Source: JADLDB01 sp040752975 (GTDB lineage Bacteria; Myxococcota; Myxococcia; Myxococcales; Myxococcaceae). Taken from it: 64,000 bases of DNA. The notes below the pieces were generated by a model that did no database searches, was not told the origin of the DNA, and was given only the letters and a program-made list of their open reading frames with translations. The position numbers and the translations under genes are program-made. Shown one piece after another: positions 8,801-16,682 of this stretch; position 1 is the first letter of the stretch; every line of letters begins with the position of its first letter. The stretch lies in assembly GCA_040752975.1 (NCBI GenBank), contig JBFMHF010000004.1, forward strand, positions 52,991-116,990. Direction: 5' to 3'.

Positions 8801-10551
8801 TGGCGGCTGGCTACGACTGGAGCCGGCGCGAGCTGTCGGCCGTGAATCACGTCTTCCTCGGCCCCAACCCCGGCCGCACCGCGGACACGTACTTCGTCTC
8901 GCCACCGCTGCAGGTGGGCGCGGGCCCCTTTGGCTTCACCTTCAGCCACCGCTGGGCCTTCGAGCGCTCGGGGACGACGAACTACGACGGCGCGGTGATC
9001 GAGCTCAGCGCCAACGGTGGGCAGACGTGGACGGATCTCGGGGCCTGGCTGACGCCGGGCTACACGGGCACGCTCACGACGGTCGGTCCCTCAACCAACC
9101 CGCTGGCGGGGCGGCAGGCCTTCGTGGCGCAGAGCCCGGGCTACCCCGCGATGATCGCGACCACCGTGTCGCTGGGGACGACGTACGCGGGCCAGACGGT
9201 GCAGGTGCGCTTCCGCATTGGCGCCGACACCAACGCCGCCGATGTGGGCTGGGAGGTGGACGACGTCGTCTTCACCGGCATCACCAACACGCCTTTCCCC
9301 TCGTTGGTCGCGGATCGCGGGCAGTGCATCAACCGGCCGCCGGTGGCGGACGCCGGGCCGGACTTCGCGGCGGACGAGCGGGGGCCGGTGACGCTGGACG
9401 CCTCGCGCTCGAGCGACGTGGACCTGGACATGCTGTCCGCGCGGTGGACGCAGGTGTCCGGGCCGATGGTGACGCTGACGGGTGGCACCTTCACGGCGCC
9501 CGAGGTGACGGTGGACACGCCGCTGACCTTCTCGCTGGTGGTGAACGACGGCGCCGTGGACTCCGCCCCCGACGAGGTGACGGTGATGATCCGCCAGGTG
9601 AATCGGGCGCCTGCCGCGGATGCCGGCGCAGCCCAGACGGTGGATGAGCGCAGCATCGTCGCGCTCGAAGGGAGCGGGGCTGATCCCGACGGAGACTCGG
9701 TGACGTTCCGCTGGCGGCAGGTGTCGGGGCCGCCCGCCAGGCTGGCGTCGCTCACCAGCCCCGGCACGACCTTCACGGCGCCCGAGGTGACGGCCGACGC
9801 CACGCTGGAGTTCGAGCTGGTGACCAACGACGGAGCCCTGGACAGCGCGCCCGCGCGGGTGAGCGTCGCGGTGCGGCAGGTGAATCGCCGGCCGTCGGTG
9901 TCGGTGGTGGGCGCGGGCAGGGTGGCCGAAGGGCAGCAACTGGTGATGTCGGCGATCGGCGTCGACGCCGACGGAGACGCGCTGACGTACGCGTGGACTC
10001 AGACGGCGGGGCCCACCGTGGCGCTGTCCGATGCCCGCGCGCCTTCGCCGAGCTTCACCGCGCCGGCCGTCGACACGGACACGCTGCTGGGCTTCGACGT
10101 GGTCGCCTCCGATGGCCAGGAGGACAGCGCGCCCGCGGCGTTCCTGGTCCGGGTGCTCAACGACAACCTCGCGCCCATCGCGGATCCAGGTGTGGCGCAG
10201 GAGGTCGCGTCGGGAGCGCACGTGCAGCTCGACGGCTCGAAGAGTCACGATCCAGAAGGTACGGCGCTGCGCTTCGCGTGGACGCAGGTGGAAGGGCCGC
10301 GGGTCGAGCTCGAGGGGGCATCCACCGCGACGCCTGCGTTCAACGCGCCGGGCGTCTCCTCGGACACGGGGCTCCTCTTCCGGCTGACCGTGCGGGACGC
10401 GCCGGGGCTGACGGCTTCGGCCACGGTGAAGGTGACGGTGAAGGGGCAGACGGCGCAGGGCTGCGGGTGCACGAGCGGCGCGGGTGGCAGTTGGGTGGTG
10501 CTGGCGTCGCTGGCGTTGGGCCTCGCGCGGAGGCGACGGCTGGCGCGCTGA
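5860..10551 (+). CDS. Giant secreted M36 (fungalysin-type) metalloprotease with PA domain, Ig-like repeats and MYXO-CTERM-like tail
   Basis: Predicted 1563 residues from ATG 5860 with a strong ribosome binding site. An N-terminal signal peptide is followed by a fungalysin propeptide-like region (about 30-250), then the peptidase: zinc motif IIAHEWGHYLSN at about residue 608 and downstream GMGEGWSDF, whose Glu is the usual third zinc ligand of M36. A protease-associated (PA) domain is inserted at about 470-590 (GNIAVIDRGTCTFAAKV). After the peptidase come a jelly-roll/MAM-like part and four Ig/PKD-like repeats (about 1160-1520) sharing VNRxPxADAG and WTQxxGP patterns. The end is CGCTSG, a hydrophobic stretch and RRRR, matching MYXO-CTERM sorting tails. 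It is likely exported, processed and shown on or released from the surface to digest protein. Confidence 0.88.
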   Translation: MRLVRHLAWVVVVSVCRASAAPPDFDVSAQAEVGLAASPSPTPAGRELLDQARVTSVDERLGVPMFVWATRDPRAADLRASGVTAEEAARRVLFTWAALYRTTGAKLAEASLVRLHDRGDGAVIASFERRVGGVPVFRDRLSVILDQRLQLVALSGALSPLEPAGMDWRLTSSTAVDVALADLSAGQRGSLRTVGRDESGAELLATSPAEGRTLIRPARVRKVWFGTAKELIPAFHVELEVGEGTDSDCFAYVISAWDGALLFRKDLTAADTFDYRVWADPTTKFPDDGPQGLGGSPHPTGTPSGYTPPYVAPRLVKLQNGPISTMDPWLPPGATETTGNNVEAYADLAAPDGFGAGDLRATTTSSGVFDRSYDPLIEPNASAAQQQAAITQLFYTVNFLHDWFYDSGFDEAAGNAQADNLGRGGLGSDSLKAEGQDVGGTNNANMSTPSDGARPRMQMYVWRPGSAATVTATPPGATWSAGVASAFGPQSFSTSGTAVLAAPVNGCTALTNATAIAGNIAVIDRGTCTFAAKVATAQAAGAIGVIIANNTTGGPPAMAGTDPTITIPSLSLTQADGNTLKAALGAGPVSVTLARPYVPARDGSIDSTIIAHEWGHYLSNRLIADASGLSNQQGRGMGEGWSDFVALLLQVREEDAQVAANANFGGVYAVAGYSMSGPSMPDAHYFGIRRYPYSVDFAKNALTFRHIADGQALPAGVPLSPGPSANSEVHNTGEIWATMLWECYVGLLRATPRLTFSQARDRMRRYLVEGLKGTPAQPTFVEARDAILAAAAARDAADFQILAQAFARRGLGLGAVAPPRTSTTNSPVVEDFNLGNELVFLRATLDDEVFYCDRDGALDSGERGRLRITLKNTGFGALTATTGTITSMTPGVAITGSSLTFPTSQPYGTTTAEAVVELTGVTAVTPLTFALTFDDPALSTAGPRVVSVVLRGNSDEVPSSASGDDAETSLLVWTNARDPALAAGYDWSRRELSAVNHVFLGPNPGRTADTYFVSPPLQVGAGPFGFTFSHRWAFERSGTTNYDGAVIELSANGGQTWTDLGAWLTPGYTGTLTTVGPSTNPLAGRQAFVAQSPGYPAMIATTVSLGTTYAGQTVQVRFRIGADTNAADVGWEVDDVVFTGITNTPFPSLVADRGQCINRPPVADAGPDFAADERGPVTLDASRSSDVDLDMLSARWTQVSGPMVTLTGGTFTAPEVTVDTPLTFSLVVNDGAVDSAPDEVTVMIRQVNRAPAADAGAAQTVDERSIVALEGSGADPDGDSVTFRWRQVSGPPARLASLTSPGTTFTAPEVTADATLEFELVTNDGALDSAPARVSVAVRQVNRRPSVSVVGAGRVAEGQQLVMSAIGVDADGDALTYAWTQTAGPTVALSDARAPSPSFTAPAVDTDTLLGFDVVASDGQEDSAPAAFLVRVLNDNLAPIADPGVAQEVASGAHVQLDGSKSHDPEGTALRFAWTQVEGPRVELEGASTATPAFNAPGVSSDTGLLFRLTVRDAPGLTASATVKVTVKGQTAQGCGCTSGAGGSWVVLASLALGLARRRRLAR

Positions 10552-10664
10552 GCGGCGGCGGCCTTCTCCGGGGTGGAAGACACAGGGACCCCGCGCACCT
10601 GCGCCCGCCTCGAGCGGATCACCGCGCACTCCATGATCGGTAGCCCGCCCCGACACTCAAAGGC

Positions 10665-11168
10665 ATGCGCACGCTCGCTCCCGACCGGGGACGTTCGACC
10701 CGGCCGCCCGTGTTTCTCCTCGTGTCCACCGTGCTCGCGGCTTGCGGTGGAACGACGTCCACGGGCGCTCCCATGAACTGCAAGCTGACGGTTGCCACGG
10801 GCTCCCCCTGCGTCGTGGCGTGGAACTGCCCGGAGGGCCACTTCGAGGCGGGTTGCTCGGCGGCAGATGGCGGACTCCATGCCTGCGTGTGCCTGCGGAA
10901 CGGTGAGCAGCTCAAGTCCTTCACCTCGACGATCGCGTGCACCCGGAGCGGACAGGACATGATCGACTCGACGCTCGCCGCCTGCGAGTGGAACATCGTC
11001 GCTGACCGGCCGATGATCTCGCGGTGTAACTCCGCCAACTGTAATGGCTGTTGCGACCAGACCGGCAGCTGTCATCGCGGCTGCTCCTCAGAGGCGTGTG
11101 GCGCCTGGGGCGAGGCCTGTGCCGTGTGCGCGGCAGGCACCTCTTGCTCTTCGGGTACGTGCCAATAG
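10665..11168 (+). CDS. Cys-rich putative lipoprotein
   Basis: Predicted 167 residues. The N-terminus has a basic region, a hydrophobic core and a lipobox STVLAACGG, so it should be an acylated, exported lipoprotein. The mature part contains many cysteines (for example CNSANCNGCC, CGAWGEACAVC, CSSGTC) that suggest a disulfide-bonded extracytoplasmic protein. No known domain is recognised. It lies 113 bp after the giant protease on the same strand; functional linkage is unknown. Confidence 0.65.
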   Translation: MRTLAPDRGRSTRPPVFLLVSTVLAACGGTTSTGAPMNCKLTVATGSPCVVAWNCPEGHFEAGCSAADGGLHACVCLRNGEQLKSFTSTIACTRSGQDMIDSTLAACEWNIVADRPMISRCNSANCNGCCDQTGSCHRGCSSEACGAWGEACAVCAAGTSCSSGTCQ

Positions 11169-11231
11169 CGGGCCGGTGCTCTCACCTCATCGACGTTGCG
11201 CTCGCGCCGGGCGCTGCGTACACGAGCCCTC

Positions 11232-11753
11232 ATGGACTCGCACCACGATCAGGTCATGAAGGCGCGCGCGGCCGCGGGGCAGGGCACGAAGCGCTACTTC
11301 GCCTACTCCACCATTCTCGATCGCGCCGCCTTCGAGGAGTGGCGCGGCCAGCATGGCTACGACTTCTTCGAGCTGCCGCAGGGCAGGCTGGCCGAGGGAA
11401 AGGACCTCGCGCTCATCTACGACTTCCCTTCGCGCTGGTGGGGCGGGCGCGTGGCGGGCCTCGTGGATCAGCCTGGATCGTCCGTGTGGGGCCGTCTCTT
11501 CGAGATCGCCGAGAAGGACTGGCCGATCATCCAGCACAAGGAAGGCGCCGTCACGGGCATGTGTGTCGAGCGCCCGGTGCGGGTGACGATCGACGGCCAG
11601 GCTCTCGACGCGATCGCCTTCACCACCAACCCCGCGCGCGCCAGCAGCGACGGCCCCGTCAGCGGCCGCTTCGTCGAAGCGCTGACCCGCGGCGCCCAGG
11701 CGGCGGGGCTCCCGGACGCGTACGTGAAGTCCCTCGCTGCTTCGGCGAAATGA
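11232..11753 (+). CDS. Gamma-glutamylcyclotransferase-like (AIG2/BtrG fold) protein
   Basis: Predicted 173 residues from ATG 11232; an in-frame upstream ATG (11196) would add twelve Arg-rich residues and looks less likely. Features consistent with the gamma-glutamylcyclotransferase fold are the early YFAYSTILD strand, the central VWGRLFEIAEKDWPIIQHKEG segment and a C-terminal TTNPA...GRFVEALTRGAQAAGLPDAYV region. The family typically releases 5-oxoproline from gamma-glutamyl amines, or acts on related amides, in the cytoplasm. The substrate cannot be told. No obvious operon partner. Confidence 0.6.
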   Translation: MDSHHDQVMKARAAAGQGTKRYFAYSTILDRAAFEEWRGQHGYDFFELPQGRLAEGKDLALIYDFPSRWWGGRVAGLVDQPGSSVWGRLFEIAEKDWPIIQHKEGAVTGMCVERPVRVTIDGQALDAIAFTTNPARASSDGPVSGRFVEALTRGAQAAGLPDAYVKSLAASAK

Positions 11754-11957
11754 CCGGCTCGCGGAGGGCTGCCTGCAGAGTCGCGATGGCCGAGCTCTGC
11801 GCCGCGGATACCCCGCGCATCGTCTGAGTCTCGAGCAACACGCTCCGGCAGCGGGGGTGATGATCGATTGGGCGTGTCGGCCTCCGCGGGTGGGCTTGAT
11901 GCGTGGGTGCCGTGGGCAGCCCGGCCTGCAGCCCCTCGAGTCCGCTCGGACTGCCGG

Positions 11958-14162
11958 TCAGCCGATCTTGTAGCCGTCGGGTGGATCGATCGGCGCCAGC
12001 CACACCACCGACAAGGGTGGCAGCGTCAGCTCGATCGATCCCGGCTGTCCGTCCCACGGCTTCGGATCCGCCTTCTTCGGCAGCCCGCTGGACACGCCGG
12101 ATCCGCCGAAGCCCGCCGCGTCGGTGTTGAGGATCTCTCCCCACCAGCCTCCCGCCGGCACGCCCAGCCGCCAGCCGTGGCGCACCACGGGGGTCAGGTT
12201 GGCCACGCAGACGATCTCCCGCCACGGGTTTCGCCCGCGTCGGATGAAGCTGTAGACGCTCTCGTTGGCGCAGTCCGCCTGCACCCACTGGAAGCCCTGC
12301 GCCCAGAAGTCCGTCTCGTAGAGCGAGCCTTCCGCCCGGTAGAGCGCGTTCAGTCGTTTCACCAGGTCCATCACGCCCTGGTGGCGCTCGAAGCCGGTGA
12401 GGTGCCAGTCGAGGCTGGCCTCGTTGTTCCACTCATTCCACTGGGCGAACTCCCCGCCCATGAAGAGCAGCTTCTTGCCCGGGTGCGCCCACATCCACCC
12501 GTAGAGCGCGCGCAGGTTGGCCAGCTTCTGCCAATCGTCGCCGGGCATCTTGGAGACGAGCGACCTTTTCCCGTGCACCACCTCGTCGTGGCTCAAGGGC
12601 AGCACGAAGTCTTCCGTCCACGCGTACAGGAGCCCGAAGGTCAACTGGTGGTGGTGGTACTTGCGGTGCACCGGCTCCTTCTCGAAGTACTTCAGGGTGT
12701 CGTGCATCCACCCCATGTTCCACTTGTGGCTGAAGCCCAGGCCGCCCTGCGAGGTGGGGCGCGACACCGCCGGCCACGCGGTGGACTCCTCGGCCATCAC
12801 GTGCACGCCGGGGTGCTGATGGCGCACGGTGTCGTTGAGTTCGCGCAGGAAGCTGATCGCCTCCTCGTTCTCCCGCCCGCCGTGCCGGTTGGGGATCCAC
12901 TCGCCGGGCTGCCGCGAGTAGTCGAGGTAGAGCATCGAGGCCACCGCGTCCACCCGCAGCCCGTCCACGTGGTACTGCTCGATCCAGAAGAGCGCGTTGG
13001 CCACGAGGAAGTTGCGCACCTCGTTTCGCCCGAAGTTGAAGATCAACGTGCCCCAGTCCGGGTGCGCGCCCTTCTTCGGATCCGCGTGCTCGTACAGCGC
13101 CGTGCCGTCGAACTGCGCCAGCGCCCACGCGTCGCGCGGGAAGTGACCGGGCACCCAGTCGATGATCACCCCGATGCCCCGCTGGTGCAGCGTGTCCACC
13201 AGGAAGCGGAAGTCGTCGGGGTGGCCGAAGCGCGCGCTGGGGCTGAAGTAGCCCGACACCTGGTAGCCCCAGGAGCCCCCGAAGGGGTGCTCGGCCACCG
13301 GCAAGAGCTCGACGTGGGTGAAGCCCAGCTTCTCGACGTGATCCGCGAGGCGCGGGGCGAGCTCGCGGTACGTCAGCGAGCGGTTGCCCTCCTCGGGCAC
13401 GCGCATCCACGAGCCGAGGTGCACTTCGTAGATGCTCATCGGCGCCCTCGCCCACTCGGTGCGCCGCCGCTGGTCCAGCCAGGCCGTGTCCTTCCACTGG
13501 TAGTGGCGGAGATCATGGACGACGGACGCCGTCAGCGGCGGCGGCTCGGTGCGGAAGGCCATCGGGTCGGCCTTCAGGAAGGGCGTCCCGCCGTCGCGAG
13601 GGTGCAGCTCGAACTTGTACCGCGCGCCTTCGCCCACCTCGGGCACGAAGAGCTCCCACAGCCCCGACGCGCCCATCGAGCGCATGGGGTGGAGCCGCCC
13701 GTCCCACCCGTTGAAGTCGCCCACCACCGACACGCCCGCCGCGTTCGGCGCCCACACGACGAAGGCGGTGCCGGCGACGCCCTGGTGGTGCATGGGGTGG
13801 GCGCCGAGGCGATCCCACAGGCGGCGGTGCGTGCCCTCTCCGACGAAGTGGAGATCGTGCTCTCCGAGTGTGGGGAGGAAGGCGTAGGGATCCTTCAGGC
13901 TGAAGACGTTGCCGTCGGGGTAGTGGATCTCCAGCGAGTACTCGGGGACCGCGCGCACCGGTAACCGGCCCTCGAAGATGCCTGGGAAGTCCATGCGCGG
14001 GCGGAGGTTGGCGCGCTGCTCGTTGGCCACCACCTCCACCTTCTGGGCGCCGGGGCGGTACACCCGGACGAAGGTGTCGGCGCCGGCGGGGTGAGCTCCA
14101 AGGAGGCTGTGGGGGTTGGCGTGGCGGAGCGAAACGAGCTGCCTGAGGGCTGCGTCTTCCAT
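11958..14162 (-). CDS. glgB: 1,4-alpha-glucan (glycogen) branching enzyme
   Basis: Predicted 734 residues from ATG 14162 (MEDAALRQLV); a GTG six codons upstream is possible. It moves alpha-1,4 chain segments to alpha-1,6 positions in cytoplasmic glycogen. The N-terminal half carries the glycogen-branching N domain and a CBM48 module (VWAPNAAGVSVVGDFNGWDG). The GH13 barrel shows the conserved blocks GVIIDWVPGHFP, DGLRVDAVASMLY (catalytic Asp), MAEESTAWPAV (acid/base Glu) and LPLSHDEVVHGK (transition-state Asp). Length matches bacterial GlgB. It is not accompanied by other glg genes here, so it is probably transcribed alone. Confidence 0.95.
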   Translation of the reverse strand: MEDAALRQLVSLRHANPHSLLGAHPAGADTFVRVYRPGAQKVEVVANEQRANLRPRMDFPGIFEGRLPVRAVPEYSLEIHYPDGNVFSLKDPYAFLPTLGEHDLHFVGEGTHRRLWDRLGAHPMHHQGVAGTAFVVWAPNAAGVSVVGDFNGWDGRLHPMRSMGASGLWELFVPEVGEGARYKFELHPRDGGTPFLKADPMAFRTEPPPLTASVVHDLRHYQWKDTAWLDQRRRTEWARAPMSIYEVHLGSWMRVPEEGNRSLTYRELAPRLADHVEKLGFTHVELLPVAEHPFGGSWGYQVSGYFSPSARFGHPDDFRFLVDTLHQRGIGVIIDWVPGHFPRDAWALAQFDGTALYEHADPKKGAHPDWGTLIFNFGRNEVRNFLVANALFWIEQYHVDGLRVDAVASMLYLDYSRQPGEWIPNRHGGRENEEAISFLRELNDTVRHQHPGVHVMAEESTAWPAVSRPTSQGGLGFSHKWNMGWMHDTLKYFEKEPVHRKYHHHQLTFGLLYAWTEDFVLPLSHDEVVHGKRSLVSKMPGDDWQKLANLRALYGWMWAHPGKKLLFMGGEFAQWNEWNNEASLDWHLTGFERHQGVMDLVKRLNALYRAEGSLYETDFWAQGFQWVQADCANESVYSFIRRGRNPWREIVCVANLTPVVRHGWRLGVPAGGWWGEILNTDAAGFGGSGVSSGLPKKADPKPWDGQPGSIELTLPPLSVVWLAPIDPPDGYKIG

Positions 14163-14212
14163 CGGCCTCTGACTCACCACAAACTGCGCACAACACCAAC
14201 TAAAACGGCCCG

Positions 14213-14252
14213 CAAAAGACGACGGCGAGCCCCCCGGAAAGGGAGCCCGCCG
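14213..14252 (-). terminator. Intrinsic terminator downstream of the repeat lipoprotein
   Basis: On the minus strand a 12-position stem with two mismatches (arms 14223-14234 and 14241-14252, loop 14235-14240) is followed within a few bases by TTTT (14213-14216). It lies just past the stop of the minus-strand lipoprotein gene at 14283 and before glgB, so it should separate the two transcripts. Confidence 0.65.
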
Positions 14253-14282
14253 AGCCTTCGAGGTTCCGTGTCTGGAAGCGGC

Positions 14283-14825
14283 CTACCCGCCGTCGCCCGC
14301 GTCCGGGTTGCCCGCGTCGGTTCCAGCGTCCATGCCCGCATCCATGTCCATGCCCGCGTCCATGCCCGCGTCCATGCCCGCGTCCATGCCGGCGTCCATG
14401 CCGGCATCCATGCCGGCGTCCATGCCGGCGTCCATGCCTGCATCCATGCCCGCGTCCATGCCCGCGTCCATGCCCGCGTCATCGCCACCACCGCCACCCG
14501 TGCCACCGCCCGTACCGCCTCCGGTGCCACCGCCCGTACCGCCTCCGGTGCCACCGCCCATCCCTCCGCCGCCACCACCGCCCATGCCGCCGCCGCCTCC
14601 ACCGCCGGCGCCGCCGCCCTCACCCGCGTCGGGGATCGGGTAGGGGCTGCCCATGACGCACTTGCTGTCCACGCACGTGTAGTGCTCGCCCGCCTTCGCC
14701 TTGGCTTCGCAGTCGTATTTGTCGACGCACTCAGGGCCACAGCCCGGAGTGAGGATGACGATGGGGATGACGAACAACGCCACGAGCGCAGCCTTGATGG
14801 CCATGCCAGCCAATGAGCGAGACAT
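14283..14825 (-). CDS. Lipoprotein with Cys-rich head and Gly- and (GMDA)n-repeat tail
   Basis: Predicted 180 residues from ATG 14825, preceded by GGGAGGGAAG. The signal peptide ends in a lipobox ILTPGC, then a compact Cys-rich segment (CVDKYDCEAK, YTCVDSKCVMG) of the type seen in many myxobacterial surface lipoproteins. The rest is low complexity: a Gly-rich GGTGGG run followed by more than ten tandem GMDA tetrapeptides and NPDAGDGG. Translation of the opposite strand of this repeat also stays open, but only this strand has a signal peptide and ribosome binding site. Probably a surface-anchored spacer or stalk protein; function unknown. Confidence 0.7.
   Translation of the reverse strand: MSRSLAGMAIKAALVALFVIPIVILTPGCGPECVDKYDCEAKAKAGEHYTCVDSKCVMGSPYPIPDAGEGGGAGGGGGGGMGGGGGGGMGGGTGGGTGGGTGGGTGGGTGGGGGDDAGMDAGMDAGMDAGMDAGMDAGMDAGMDAGMDAGMDAGMDAGMDMDAGMDAGTDAGNPDAGDGG
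14322..14481. repeat. 12-bp tandem repeat encoding GMDA/MDAG
   Basis: Near-perfect head-to-tail copies of a 12-bp unit (CATGCCCGCGTC and close variants such as CATGCCGGCGTC and CATGCCTGCATC on the plus strand) cover about 160 bp inside the lipoprotein gene. Since the unit is a multiple of three, copy-number change would lengthen or shorten the protein without a frameshift. Confidence 0.85.
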
Positions 14826-14960
14826 TCTTCCCTCCCAGGTAGAAGTCGGTGCAGCGAGGACGGAGCGCCTGTAGGTCGCTTCCCGTCCGTGGTCAAAGAA
14901 ATTCGTTGGGTTGCTTGCAGGTACCCGTGCCGGCCCGACCAGTACAGGGCCTTCGCGCCG

Positions 14961-15149
14961 TTACTGGCCCTTCTGCTTGTAGAAGATGACCATCGAGTAA
15001 CAGTGAAACTCGTTGTCGCTGGACTGGGTCACGACCTTGTCCACGATCTCGAGATCGCTGTTGCTCTTGAGCCAGCGAGTGATGTTGTCGCTGAGTTCCT
15101 CGCGCTCCTTCGCCTTCGTCGCCGAAAACACCTTGACGCCAGTGAACAT
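14961..15149 (-). CDS. Small conserved-looking basic protein, 62 residues
   Basis: A 62-residue frame from ATG 15149 to a stop at 14961 (begins MFTGVKVFSATKAKEREE, ends VIFYKQKGQ). Its composition (KE-rich helices, then a beta-like HCYSMVIFYKQ end) is protein-like, and the local GC drop compared with the flanks supports real coding. It has no signal peptide or membrane segment. The frame upstream of the ATG stays open but reads antisense to the PHP gene and is spurious. Function unknown. It is divergent from the PHP gene at 15210 with a hairpin right before its start. Confidence 0.65.
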   Translation of the reverse strand: MFTGVKVFSATKAKEREELSDNITRWLKSNSDLEIVDKVVTQSSDNEFHCYSMVIFYKQKGQ

Positions 15150-15169
15150 GCGGTGGCTTATCCCACCGC
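15150..15169. promoter_or_regulatory. Perfect 7-bp inverted repeat abutting a start codon
   Basis: GCGGTGG-CTTATC-CCACCGC forms a perfect 7-bp stem with a 6-nt loop. Its edge touches the ATG (15149) of the small minus-strand gene. It could act as an operator shared with the divergent PHP gene, or as an mRNA hairpin that limits ribosome access. Confidence 0.4.
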
Positions 15170-15209
15170 GTCTCCCCCGTTTCAAGGGCACCCTCTCGAA
15201 TCTTCCCCG

Positions 15210-15929
15210 ATGCTGATCGACCTCCACGTCCACTCCTACCTGTCGCGCGACTGCCAGCTGGATCCCCGCGCCATCCTCCAGCGCGCCGAGGGCTTCGGCC
15301 TCGACGGGGTGGCCTTCACGGAGACCAACACGCAGGACGGGTGCGACGAGCTGTTCGATCTCCAGCGCACGACGAAGCTCAAGATCTTCGTGGGCCTGGA
15401 GCTCGCCACCGACAAGGGCCAGTACCTGTGCTTCTTCGAGAAGCCCGAGCGCGCCCCCGAGCCGGTCCAGCTGTGGGGCAGCAACCGGGAGAAGCCGTGG
15501 TCCGCGGACGAGTGTCTGCCGCGGCTGGCGTCGCTGGGGGCGGCGATCGTCGCCGCGCGGCCCTTCGATCGCGAGTTCCCCACGCCCGCGGGCGACTACG
15601 TGAAGTCGCTCAAGCTGCTGTCGGCGGTCGAGGTCTACAACCCGAAGGTGCGGCCCGGAGCCAACGAGCTGGCGATCGAGGCGGCGGCGGCGCTGAAGGT
15701 CCCGGGCGTGGGAGGCAGTGACACGCGCGGCTCGCTCGACGAGCTGGGCTACGCGGCCACGCTCTTCAAGAAGCCAGTCACCTCGCAGGCCGGGCTGGTG
15801 ACGGCGCTGAGAGCAGGCGAGTTCCACGCGGTGCAGATGGGCGAGCTGCCCCACCTGCGGCGTCCGGGCGAGGCGCGGGCAGAAGAGGCGCAGGCCCGGA
15901 AGAAGAAGAAGCGCCGCTGGCCGCGCTGA
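15210..15929 (+). CDS. PHP-domain protein (predicted metal-dependent phosphoesterase)
   Basis: Predicted 239 residues from ATG 15210. The start LIDLHVHSYLSRD carries the HxH metal motif of PHP domains, followed by GLDGVAFTETN, FVGLELATD and late AVEVYNPKV and PGVGGSDTRG, which hold further His/Asp/Glu ligands. PHP enzymes hydrolyse phosphate esters or related bonds with a tri-metal centre; stand-alone members include 3',5'-nucleotide phosphatases and histidinol phosphatases. The C-terminus is a Lys/Arg-rich tail (RKKKKRRWPR) that might bind nucleic acid. Substrate unknown. Confidence 0.8.
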   Translation: MLIDLHVHSYLSRDCQLDPRAILQRAEGFGLDGVAFTETNTQDGCDELFDLQRTTKLKIFVGLELATDKGQYLCFFEKPERAPEPVQLWGSNREKPWSADECLPRLASLGAAIVAARPFDREFPTPAGDYVKSLKLLSAVEVYNPKVRPGANELAIEAAAALKVPGVGGSDTRGSLDELGYAATLFKKPVTSQAGLVTALRAGEFHAVQMGELPHLRRPGEARAEEAQARKKKKRRWPR

Positions 15930-15935
15930 AAGGCC

Positions 15936-16682
15936 TCAGGGCGTCTGGGGCTGAGGCGTTCCGGGCGGCCTCCCTGTCGGGAACAGCTCGGTGACGACGC
16001 CATCCACCAGCACGGCGGCGCGCGCGCCCTGGGCCCAGGTCCACGTCTCCTTCCGGTGGGCGCCCTCGAGCTCCACCTTGCGCGCCTCGGGGTAGCCCCA
16101 GGCCATCTCCAGCGCCTCGGCGGGCAGCTCGACGGCGGCCGTCTTCGTGCGGATCGCCTGGCGGGCGCCTTCGCTCAGGGCCTGCAAGCGGGCGGTGAGA
16201 TCCTCCCGGGTGAGGAGCCGGTCCACCTCGCTGCGGAACTCGTCCTCCGACTTGATCCCGGGCCGCAGCACCAGCACGAACGGTCCGCCGCCGCGCTTCG
16301 CCCCGGCGACGTCGAGGTAGATCCACGCGAGCGTGCGCGGGGTGTACAGCACGCGCTCCATCATCACCGAGGCCGACGGGTACTCGACCTTGAGGATCTT
16401 CACGCGCGTGCCGGCGGGGAAGGTGGCCTCCACCGGGCCGGGGCTGATGGGCGTTCCGTCGGGGTCTTCGAGCAGCCGCACCAGCTCCGGAGGGAGGGGA
16501 GTGAGCAGCCGCTTCGAGTCGTCCTTGAAGAAGGGCGTCGAGAACATCGAGACGCGCAGGAACCGCTCCTCGCCAGTCAGCTCCCGCTCGAGGCGGGTGG
16601 CGTCGGGCGGGGGCAGGGAGATGCCGGGCGCCGCGCAGCCCCCGACGGCGAGGAGCGTGAGGCCGACGAGGGCGCGCGTCAT
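15936..16682 (-). CDS. Putative lipoprotein, function unknown
   Basis: Predicted 248 residues from ATG 16682. A signal sequence with lipobox LLAVGGCAAPG indicates an acylated envelope protein. The mature part is mixed alpha/beta with stretches such as FPAGTRVKILKVEYP and FVLVLRPGIKSEDEF but matches no family I know. Its ATG overlaps the stop of the FmdB-type zinc-ribbon gene (ATGA), so the two are translationally coupled. Confidence 0.7.
   Translation of the reverse strand: MTRALVGLTLLAVGGCAAPGISLPPPDATRLERELTGEERFLRVSMFSTPFFKDDSKRLLTPLPPELVRLLEDPDGTPISPGPVEATFPAGTRVKILKVEYPSASVMMERVLYTPRTLAWIYLDVAGAKRGGGPFVLVLRPGIKSEDEFRSEVDRLLTREDLTARLQALSEGARQAIRTKTAAVELPAEALEMAWGYPEARKVELEGAHRKETWTWAQGARAAVLVDGVVTELFPTGRPPGTPQPQTP

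Noticed and set aside
11754..11957. A gene between the cyclotransferase-like gene and glgB
   Set aside because: Only short frames; the convergent spacing fits non-coding DNA.
14308..14643. Plus-strand frame translating the 12-bp repeats as MPAS and the Gly codons as Pro runs
   Set aside because: It is the mirror of the lipoprotein gene; the minus strand has the signal peptide, Cys-rich domain, ribosome binding site and terminator.
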